A DNA stretch of 6,402 nt, from NCBI GenBank assembly GCA_018383375.1, contig JAHAWW010000245.1:1-6402 (forward strand). Reading direction: 5' to 3'. The position numbers and the translations under genes were made by a program. Below are positions 1 through 5,476 of this stretch, in pieces; within the stretch, counting starts at the first letter, position 1; each line of letters begins with the position of its first letter. Under the pieces are notes generated by a model that was given only the letters and a program-made list of their open reading frames with translations, ran no database searches and was not told where the DNA came from. Source of the DNA: Prevotellamassilia sp. Its GTDB lineage: Bacteria > Bacteroidota > Bacteroidia > Bacteroidales > Bacteroidaceae.

Positions 1-41
1 GCAATTATACATCTCATAAATGCTGTGTTGTGATATTGTCG

Positions 42-73
42 CGAAGTTACGCCAAGACCGCCGAAATGACAAA
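42..73 (-). promoter_or_regulatory. Bacteroidetes-type promoter reading out of the left edge
   Basis: On the minus strand, TTTG (complement of 70-73) is followed by exactly 20 bases and then TAACTTCG (complement of 42-49). The consensus for the primary sigma factor of Bacteroidetes is TTTG, 19-21 bases, TAnnTTTG, so only one base of the -7 element differs. Transcription would start near 35-37. Two in-frame-open ATG codons follow on the minus strand (15-17 and 10-12), so a gene may begin here and run off the window; only four or five codons are visible, too few to call it. The promoter points away from the four-gene cluster. The call rests on motif and spacing only. Confidence 0.5.
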
Positions 74-184
74 CAAAAACTAATTTTTTTACCTGTGATG
101 CGGCGTTAGTTGAAAAAAAGCGTCGCACAAAGCCTTGTTGGTGTTTGTTTATAATAATTGTCTCATCACCTTAAGTCTATCTTT

Positions 185-280
185 ATGAAGCGCTTATTCG
201 CTTGTTTTTCGAGCCTTCTCTTTCTTTTCATGTTTTTCGCAGCTACGGTCGGGGCGCAATATGGGCCGACTCATCTCTAA
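185..280 (+). CDS. Possible small ORF, 31 aa, signal-peptide-like
   Basis: ATG at 185 opens a 31-codon frame ending in TAA at 278-280. The product starts MKRLFACF, followed by a strongly hydrophobic stretch (about residues 4-22, rich in Leu and Phe), then small residues and a plausible signal peptidase I site near VGA-Q at residues 22-25. Only six or seven residues would remain after cleavage. It could be a tiny secreted or membrane peptide, a leader, or the surviving 5' end of a decayed gene for an exported protein. Upstream, TATAAT at 150-155 and the overlapping TAATAATTG (152-160) resemble -10/-7 elements, but no -35/-33 element sits at the right distance. A weak hairpin plus T-run follows at 302-333. 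I do not recognise a family. The positively charged start, hydrophobic core and small-residue exit are what raise it above chance. Confidence 0.35.
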   Translation: MKRLFACFSSLLFLFMFFAATVGAQYGPTHL

Positions 281-301
281 CATCCCTATTGCATGGAGCG
301 T

Positions 302-333
302 TGACTGAATTACCCTTTCGAGTCATCTTTTTT
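302..333 (+). terminator. Possible intrinsic terminator after the small ORF
   Basis: TGACTGAA (302-309) pairs with TTC-g-AGTCA (317-325), giving eight base pairs with one bulged G (320) and a seven-base loop. It is followed by TCTTTTTT (326-333). The stem is AT-rich and imperfect, so it is weaker than the hairpin at 569-588. It lies 21 bases beyond the stop of the 185-280 ORF on the same strand, which fits a short transcript of about 170 bases ending here. It may instead be chance in an AT-rich spacer. Confidence 0.35.
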
Positions 334-471
334 CCGCTTTGCCGCCCGGCCTTATTTTTGTTCGTAAATCAGGGTTGAGCGTGACGCAATTAAATATTTT
401 TTAGCTCGGCCGCTTGATTGCTTGGTCCCGAACGCTTGAAAAAAGTCTTCAAAACCTCCTCGGCGACCGTG

Positions 472-534
472 GCTTAGGGAAAGATTTTCGTGGAATAAGC
501 CCGGTTTTTCCTGACATAAGGACAGTTTTTCCTG
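472..534. repeat. Degenerate 21-bp tandem repeat, three units
   Basis: Three abutting 21-bp units occupy 472-492, 493-513 and 514-534. The second and third agree at 16 of 21 positions and share the 10-mer gtttttcctg at 504-513 and 525-534. The first is more diverged, matching the second at 12 of 21. On the minus strand each unit encodes seven residues (AGKTVLM or SGKTVLM-like, SGKTGLI, PRKSFPK), so the period keeps the reading frame. The flanking unit at 451-471 is barely recognisable. Confidence 0.55.
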
Positions 535-551
535 CTATACTGACCCTAAGC
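472..551. repeat. 8-bp perfect inverted repeat enclosing the tandem repeat
   Basis: GCTTAGGG at 472-479 is the exact reverse complement of CCCTAAGC at 544-551, with 64 bases between. The arms bracket the 21-bp repeats almost exactly: the left arm opens the first unit and the right arm lies ten bases beyond the last. In RNA from either strand they could close a stem around a 64-base loop. One perfect 8-bp match at this distance can arise by chance. Confidence 0.4.
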
Positions 552-562
552 GGCTGAATAAT

Positions 563-588
563 AAAAAAATAGAGCCAAAAGGCTCTAT
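563..588 (-). terminator. Strong intrinsic terminator of the rarA operon
   Basis: ATAGAGCC (569-576) and GGCTCTAT (581-588) form a perfect 8-bp stem with a four-base loop (TTTT on the minus strand). On the minus strand the stem runs directly into a run of seven T residues (complement of 563-569, overlapping the stem's last base). This is a textbook Rho-independent terminator for transcription coming from rarA, whose stop lies about 110 bases upstream. Plus-strand read-through would meet only a poor T-run after the hairpin, so it acts mainly in one direction. The 3' untranslated stretch at 589-696 holds nothing else I can support. Confidence 0.88.
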
Positions 589-696
589 CTCTTCTACTAT
601 ACCTTGAAGTTAGGCATTGATTGATGACCAAACAATGACAAATCGGCCCCGGCAGTGGAGTCTTGCCGCGTGCAGGTTTTGCCAATTGATGTGGCT

Positions 697-1965
697 TTAG
701 TCTGTTTGTGTGCCGCGCAGGTTGGCCTGAAGTGTGGCTGCACGCTGTTCGGCCGGATTGTCGGCAGCCGTCCAGAGGCGCAGGTCGGCCAGGGCCTCGG
801 GCAGGTAGCGTTGGGCCACAAAATGGTGAGGATAGTCGTGGGGATAGAGATAGCCGTCGGCATATCCCAGTTCGCTCATCAATTTTGTCGGTGCATTGCG
901 CAGGTGGAGCGGCACCGGCAGTGCGCCTGTCGATTTAACCACTTCGAGCGCGCGGTTTATGCCCATATAGGCCGAATTGCTTTTGGGACTTGTGGCCAAA
1001 TAGACTGCCGCCTCGGCCAGTGGGATGCGGCCTTCGGGCCAACCGATTTTCTCTACGGCCTCAAACGCCGCGTTGGCAATGAGCAGGGCATTGGGATTGG
1101 CCAAACCAATGTCTTCGGAGGCAGAAATGACCAAGCGGCGGGCAATAAACTTCGGGTCCTCGCCTCCCTCAATGAGGCGTGCCAGCCAATAGAGCGCGGC
1201 GTCGGGGTCGCTGCCTCTGAGGCTTTTGATGAAGGCCGAGATGATGTCGTAGTGCATCTCGCCCAACTTGTCATAGGCCATGGGCGAGTGTTGCAACTGA
1301 CGGGTGACGCGGTCGTTGTCGATGATGATTTCGCCCGAGGGCGTGGCGGCGCAGAGCAGGTCGATGATGCCCAGAAGTTTGCGGGCGTCGCCGCCGCTGA
1401 AACGCAAAAGAGCGTCGGTCTCTACAATCTTGACGCCACGCTCGCGTAGCAGGTCGTCGTGGGTCACAGCCCGTTCGAGCAGGGTGAGCAAATCAGCTTT
1501 GCCCAGACTCTCCAACACATAGACCTGACAACGCGACAAAAGCGGCCGAATGACTTCAAAACTCGGGTTCTCCGTGGTGGCGCCGACGAGCGTAATGGCC
1601 CCCTTCTCTACGGCAGCGAGCAGACTGTCTTGCTGCGACTTTGAGAAGCGGTGGATTTCGTCAATGAAAAGTATGGGGCTGTGGGTGGAGAAAAGACGGT
1701 TTTTTCCGGCACGCTCTATCACTTCGCGCACATCTTTCACGCCACTGTTGACAGCCGAGAGGGTATAGAAGGGAATTTCGAGACTATGGGCGATGATGCC
1801 GGCCAGGGTGGTTTTGCCCACACCCGGCGGGCCCCACAAAATAAATGAAGGGATGTGGCCGCTCTCTATCATGGTGCGCAATGGTGCACCGGGGCCAACG
1901 AGATGTTGCTGGCCGATGTAGTCGTCGAGGGTAGTCGGTCGGAGTCTTTCGGCAAGAGGTTGCAT
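697..1965 (-). CDS. rarA: Replication-associated recombination protein A (RarA/MgsA), AAA+ ATPase
   Basis: RarA (MgsA; eukaryotic relative WRNIP1) is a cytoplasmic AAA+ ATPase, related to clamp-loader subunits, that acts on single-stranded DNA and stalled replication forks with SSB. The 422-residue product is complete; the E. coli protein has 447. Visible motifs, by residue: the family N-terminus PLAERLRPTTLDDYIGQQHL at 3-22; Walker A GPPGVGKT at 45-52; Walker B ILFIDEIHRF at 98-107; sensor 1 in GATTENPSFEV at 128-138; the arginine-finger segment SRCQVY (R145); and sensor 2 GGDARKLLG (R195). The C-terminal tetramerisation and MgsA region carries SLRGSDPDAALYWLARL (248-264), the YLATSPKSN block and LRNAPTKLM (355-363). 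The start at 1965 matches where the family begins. No Shine-Dalgarno is seen; the leader is C-rich. It is the last gene of the cluster, 59 bases after the ABC-F gene and followed by the terminator at 563-588. All key residues are present. Confidence 0.95.
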   Translation of the reverse strand: MQPLAERLRPTTLDDYIGQQHLVGPGAPLRTMIESGHIPSFILWGPPGVGKTTLAGIIAHSLEIPFYTLSAVNSGVKDVREVIERAGKNRLFSTHSPILFIDEIHRFSKSQQDSLLAAVEKGAITLVGATTENPSFEVIRPLLSRCQVYVLESLGKADLLTLLERAVTHDDLLRERGVKIVETDALLRFSGGDARKLLGIIDLLCAATPSGEIIIDNDRVTRQLQHSPMAYDKLGEMHYDIISAFIKSLRGSDPDAALYWLARLIEGGEDPKFIARRLVISASEDIGLANPNALLIANAAFEAVEKIGWPEGRIPLAEAAVYLATSPKSNSAYMGINRALEVVKSTGALPVPLHLRNAPTKLMSELGYADGYLYPHDYPHHFVAQRYLPEALADLRLWTAADNPAEQRAATLQANLRGTQTD

Positions 1966-2024
1966 AGGCAGAAGGGGCGTGGGGGCGTGGTGAGGGATTG
2001 GTGGATGTTTAGCGTGAGGGTAAT

Positions 2025-3905
2025 TTATATTTCGCTTAGTTCGAGCCAGCGCATGGACTTTTCGTCGAGTTCGTCGTTTAGTACCGGCAGTCGTTTGCTC
2101 TTTTCGGTGAGTTCGTCGACGCTCAGTGTGCCTGAGCAGAGGGCGGTTTCGATGTCGGTTTTCTCTTTCTCGAGCGCCTCAATCTCTTTTTCGAGTTGGT
2201 TCATCTCTTGTTGCTCCTTGAAAGAGAGTCGTCGCGGCCTGTTGGCGTGTGGCCGGGCCGCTGTGGGCGCCGCTGTGTTTTTGGTCGGTGTGTTGGCGGG
2301 AGGCGTGTCTTGCAGATTGAGCCATTCGCGATATTGCGAGTAGTTGCCGGGGAAGTCTTCGATTTTTCCGTCGCCTTTGAAGACGAGCAGATGGGCAACA
2401 ACACGGTCGGTGAAATAGCGGTCGTGGCTCACCACAATCACACAGCCGCGGAAGTCGGCCAAATATTGCTCGAGGATTTGCAGGGTGGGGATGTCGAGGT
2501 CGTTGGTAGGCTCGTCGAGCACAAGGAAATTGGGGTTTTTCATCAACACCGTGCACAGGTGCAACCGTCGCAGTTCGCCGCCCGAGAGTTTGTAGATGTA
2601 GTCTTGTTGTCGCTCGGGCGGGAAAAGGAAGTGGGTGAGAAATTGCATGGCCGTGAGTCGTCGTCCGCCGCCAAGGTCGATGGTTTCGGCATATTCGCGC
2701 ACGGCGTCAATGACTTTCTTGTTTTTATCGAAAGCCATGTTTTCTTGTGAGAAATAGCCAAACTGCACAGTCTCGCCGATGACAAAACGACCAGAAGAGG
2801 GTTTGACCAGGCCAAGCAGCAGTTTGATAAATGTGGACTTGCCGGTGCCGTTGGCGCCGATGATGCCCATTTTTTCAAACCGCGTGAAGTTGTAGTAGAA
2901 GTCTTTGATGAGCACGCGTTCGCCGCCGTCTGACGTGGGAAACGACTTGCTCACATAGTCTGCCTCAAAGATTTTTGTACCAATGTAGCCACTTTTCACC
3001 TCGAGACGTGCGGCTGCTTCTTCGCGTCGGCGTCGGGCCTGCTGTTCGAGTTCGTAGAAGGCCTCTTTGCGATAGCGTGCCTTGGTGCCGCGTGCTTGAG
3101 GCATTCGTCGCATCCACTCGAGCTCTTTGCGATAAAGGTTGGCGGCGCGTGCGATATTGGCATTGGTGGCGGCCACTCGGGCTTCGCGCTTTTCGAGATA
3201 ATAGGCGTAGTTGCCGCGATAGGTGTAGAGCCCCTCGTCGTCGAGCTCGATGATGGTGTCGCAGACGCGGTCGAGGAAATAACGGTCGTGGGTGACCATG
3301 AGCAACGACTTAGTGTGTCGGCGCAGGTAGTCTTCGAGCCATTCAATCATGGCGATGTCGAGGTGGTTGGTGGGCTCATCGAGAATGAGCAAATCCGGTT
3401 CGCTCAGCAGTGCGCCGGCCAGCGCCACACGCTTGAGTTGTCCGCCCGAGAGCTGTCCGACGGTTTGCAAAAAGTCGGTGATGCCCAGCCGCGACAAGAT
3501 TTGTTTGGCTTTCAACTCAAAGTCCCAAGCCTCGCGGCGTTCCATTTCGGCGGTGAGGTCGTCGAGACCGGGATTGCCCGGCGTTTCGAGACATTTCTCA
3601 TAGCGCGAAATCAAGGCCGCCAGTTCGCCGGCATGAGCAAAACAGGCATCGACGACGGTGAGCGTAGGGTCGTAGGTGGGCGACTGCTCCAAATAGCCCA
3701 CACGCAGGTCGCGGCGAAACGTGATGCTACCCGCGTCGTAGTCTTCACGGCCCGTGATGATGCTGAGCAGGGTGGTTTTGCCGGTGCCGTTGCGGGCAAT
3801 GAGTCCCACACGCTGACCTTCGGCCACCGAGAAGGATATGTCGTCGAAGAGCACGCGGTGGCCGATGCTCTTGGTGAGATGTTGTATGTCGAGAAAAGGC
3901 GTCAT
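2025..3905 (-). CDS. uup: ABC-F family ATPase, Uup-like
   Basis: ABC-F proteins are soluble twin-ATPase proteins that act on ribosomes, not transporters; Uup has been tied to ribosome function and to precise excision of transposons. The product has 626 residues (E. coli Uup 635). First ATPase domain: Walker A ARNGTGKT at 37-44, signature LSGGQ at 152-156, Walker B LLILDEPTNHLD at 172-183, H-loop His206. The charged helical linker (about 235-312) contains ELEWMRRMPQARGTKARYR. Second domain: Walker A GANGTGKST at 350-358, signature LSGGE at 440-444, Walker B LVLDEPTNDLD at 461-471, H-loop His494. A Pro/Thr/Ala spacer (about 533-558) leads to a coiled-coil tail (561-626, starting SFKEQQEMNQLEKEIEALEK) typical of Uup. 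The ATG at 3905 is chosen because the family starts MxxFLDIQHLTK; the frame stays open 64 codons further upstream, but only by overlapping the MBOAT gene. It starts 31 bases after the MBOAT stop, without a Shine-Dalgarno. ABC-F is certain; Uup rather than a sister branch is likely. Confidence 0.93.
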   Translation of the reverse strand: MTPFLDIQHLTKSIGHRVLFDDISFSVAEGQRVGLIARNGTGKTTLLSIITGREDYDAGSITFRRDLRVGYLEQSPTYDPTLTVVDACFAHAGELAALISRYEKCLETPGNPGLDDLTAEMERREAWDFELKAKQILSRLGITDFLQTVGQLSGGQLKRVALAGALLSEPDLLILDEPTNHLDIAMIEWLEDYLRRHTKSLLMVTHDRYFLDRVCDTIIELDDEGLYTYRGNYAYYLEKREARVAATNANIARAANLYRKELEWMRRMPQARGTKARYRKEAFYELEQQARRRREEAAARLEVKSGYIGTKIFEADYVSKSFPTSDGGERVLIKDFYYNFTRFEKMGIIGANGTGKSTFIKLLLGLVKPSSGRFVIGETVQFGYFSQENMAFDKNKKVIDAVREYAETIDLGGGRRLTAMQFLTHFLFPPERQQDYIYKLSGGELRRLHLCTVLMKNPNFLVLDEPTNDLDIPTLQILEQYLADFRGCVIVVSHDRYFTDRVVAHLLVFKGDGKIEDFPGNYSQYREWLNLQDTPPANTPTKNTAAPTAARPHANRPRRLSFKEQQEMNQLEKEIEALEKEKTDIETALCSGTLSVDELTEKSKRLPVLNDELDEKSMRWLELSEI

Positions 3906-3936
3906 AGGGGAGAAACGTAAGGTTGAGACGCGTGGT

Positions 3937-5421
3937 TTAGAATTGCAGATAAATGAACGGTTGCACCTCGCTGCCTTTGACTTGCACCAAAACGATGAGC
4001 AGCAAGACGAAAACCAAAACCTGCCATGGCCATTTGAGATAACCCATGAGATAACCGGCGGTGTCGTTCCAGCGCGTCGGCAGGAAGTGGACCACAAAGC
4101 CCAAGACCATCAAGGCGATGACGGTGGGATAGCCGGCGATGAAGCCGCCAATGAGTTCGGGATGGAACTCCGTGAAAATTTTTTGCAGCATTATCCACGA
4201 AGCCTCAAACGAGGTGTTGGCAAAAAACAGCCAGCACAGACACACGAGGTGAAACGTCAGAATGACGGCAAAAAAGCGCTTGACGCCGCCCGAGTGGTAG
4301 TGCTTGTCGTGGCCCAGCGCGAGGCGCCAGGCTTTGTGTAGACAAAGGGCTACGCCGTGGAGCGCACCCCACACGAGAAAGTTCCAACTGGCACCGTGCC
4401 ACAGGCCGCCGAGCACCATCGTGAGGAACTGGTTGAGATACATGCGGAGCCGGCTGCAGCGGTTGCCACCCAGCGAGATGTAGAGATAGTCGCGCAGCCA
4501 CGTAGACAGGGAAATGTGCCAGCGGTGCCAAAAGTCGGTGATGCTGTCGGCCTTGTAGGGCGCACGAAAGTTGGCCGGGATGTGGAAACCAAGCCACAGG
4601 GCAATGCCGATGGCTATGTCGCTATAGCCTGAAAAGTCGCAATAAAGTTTGAGGGCGTAGCCATAAACGCCGATGAGGTTTTCCAAACCGCTGTAGAGTG
4701 ACGGGTCGTCGAATATGCGGTTGACGAAATTCTCGCCGATATAATCTGAAATGATGGCCTTCTTGAACAGTCCCATCATCACAAACCACAAACCGAGGCC
4801 AAACATCTCACGCGTCACCTTGAGCGGCTCACGCAGTTGGGGAATAAAGTTGCGTGCACGCAAAATAGGGCCTGAAAGCAGGGTGGGGAAGAACGAGACA
4901 AAGAAGGCCAGGTGGAGCAGCGACCGGGTGGCCGGCATTTGGTGCCGATAGACATCGACGACGTAGCTGATGCTTTGGAAAGTGAAAAACGAGATGCCCA
5001 GCGGCACGAAGATGTCGGGCACGTGGCCCTCTATGCCCAGCAGGGGCAACACGTCTTTGCCCACGAAGACCGCATATTTGAACCAGCCCAACTGCAGTAG
5101 CATAAAGCCCACCGCAACCCAGAGCCACAGGCGTCTGAGTCCTTGTCTCTGCGTCTTCTCCATAGCCAAGGCACACCCATAAATCACCAAAGTGATGACG
5201 CCCAGCAACACGGCATATTCGCCGGCATTCTTATAATAAAAGTAATAGGAGAAAGCGATTACGTAGAGCAGGCGCGGCACGTCGCGGCGGCCGGAGGCTG
5301 TGAAGTAGTAGCCCACCATAAAGGCCGTGAAGAGAAACAGAAAGAGCGCACTGTTGAATAGCAGTGGCTCTGTCGGTGAGAAAGTCAAAAGATGAGCAAT
5401 ACGCTCGAAGAATTCAGACAT
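3937..5421 (-). CDS. MBOAT-family membrane O-acyltransferase, AlgI/PatA/DltB type
   Basis: Integral membrane protein that in AlgI, PatA and DltB relatives passes an acyl (often acetyl) group across the inner membrane to a periplasmic partner for O-acylation of an envelope polymer. The 494 residues are mostly hydrophobic, with about ten to twelve membrane segments, for example near 20-40, 70-87, 136-155, 206-222, 383-402, 428-447 and 464-482. Family blocks: VPLGISFFTFQSISYVVDVYR at 139-159 in outline; DFSGYSDIAIG at 262-272; ADSITDFWHRWHISLSTWLR at 291-310 with His302; then LGGN. GGLWHGASWNFLVWG at 338-352 holds the invariant catalytic His342. The C-terminus FIYLQF fits the family. Length is normal. 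GAGG sits ten bases before the ATG at 5421, a marginal ribosome site. The upstream SGNH gene ends 55 bases away, a usual pairing for these enzymes. The polymer acylated cannot be read from this window: no glycosyltransferase or export gene is visible. Confidence 0.93.
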   Translation of the reverse strand: MSEFFERIAHLLTFSPTEPLLFNSALFLFLFTAFMVGYYFTASGRRDVPRLLYVIAFSYYFYYKNAGEYAVLLGVITLVIYGCALAMEKTQRQGLRRLWLWVAVGFMLLQLGWFKYAVFVGKDVLPLLGIEGHVPDIFVPLGISFFTFQSISYVVDVYRHQMPATRSLLHLAFFVSFFPTLLSGPILRARNFIPQLREPLKVTREMFGLGLWFVMMGLFKKAIISDYIGENFVNRIFDDPSLYSGLENLIGVYGYALKLYCDFSGYSDIAIGIALWLGFHIPANFRAPYKADSITDFWHRWHISLSTWLRDYLYISLGGNRCSRLRMYLNQFLTMVLGGLWHGASWNFLVWGALHGVALCLHKAWRLALGHDKHYHSGGVKRFFAVILTFHLVCLCWLFFANTSFEASWIMLQKIFTEFHPELIGGFIAGYPTVIALMVLGFVVHFLPTRWNDTAGYLMGYLKWPWQVLVFVLLLIVLVQVKGSEVQPFIYLQF

Positions 5422-5476
5422 AGGGCAGTGGCCTCGTGGCCGAGACGGTGCGGAGGGTGAGAATGGAAATGGTGGG

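Larger units (their letters stand above)
335..551. other. Unexplained intergenic element, possible dispersed repeat or RNA
   Basis: This stretch between the small ORF and the operon terminator holds no convincing gene but is not featureless. On the minus strand it stays open in overlapping frames: one gives AGKTVLM-SGKTGLI-PRKSFPK-PRSPRRF, a second contains ATVAEEVLKTFFKRSG, and a third contains GTKQSSGRAKKYLIASRS and ends with IYEQK and a stop near 354. From memory, peptides like these recur as short hypothetical proteins in Prevotella-group genomes. That would suggest the DNA itself is conserved and the ORFs are by-products; I cannot check this here. It includes the 21-bp repeats at 472-534 and the inverted repeat 472-479/544-551. 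No promoter or terminator clearly defines its ends, so strand and boundaries are open. Confidence 0.35.

Noticed and set aside
99..127. Imperfect inverted repeat TGCGGCGT / GCGTCGCA as a terminator or operator
   Set aside because: The stem contains G-T pairs and no T-run follows it on either strand. It lies upstream of the 42-73 promoter, but nothing else marks it as a binding site.
472..534. CRISPR array
   Set aside because: The 21-bp units abut with no spacers, are degenerate and number only three; no cas gene is nearby.
606..660. Second minus-strand promoter (ATTG, 20 bases, TAACTTCA)
   Set aside because: Both boxes deviate from consensus and the transcript would hit the terminator within a few tens of bases.
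449..685. Minus-strand 78-codon ORF between rarA and the element
   Set aside because: It runs straight through the strong terminator hairpin at 569-588 and has no family features. Its C-terminal part is simply the translation of the 21-bp repeats.
655..1449. Plus-strand 264-codon ORF opposite rarA
   Set aside because: It is antisense to a complete, motif-verified gene; GC-rich codon structure leaves the opposite strand open. The translation shows no domain.
3096..3920. Plus-strand 274-codon ORF opposite the ABC-F gene
   Set aside because: Same reason: a shadow of a well-supported coding frame, with no recognisable motif.
3906..4097. 64-residue N-terminal extension of the ABC-F protein
   Set aside because: It overlaps the MBOAT coding region in another frame, is low in family resemblance, and the conserved start at 3905 gives the normal length.
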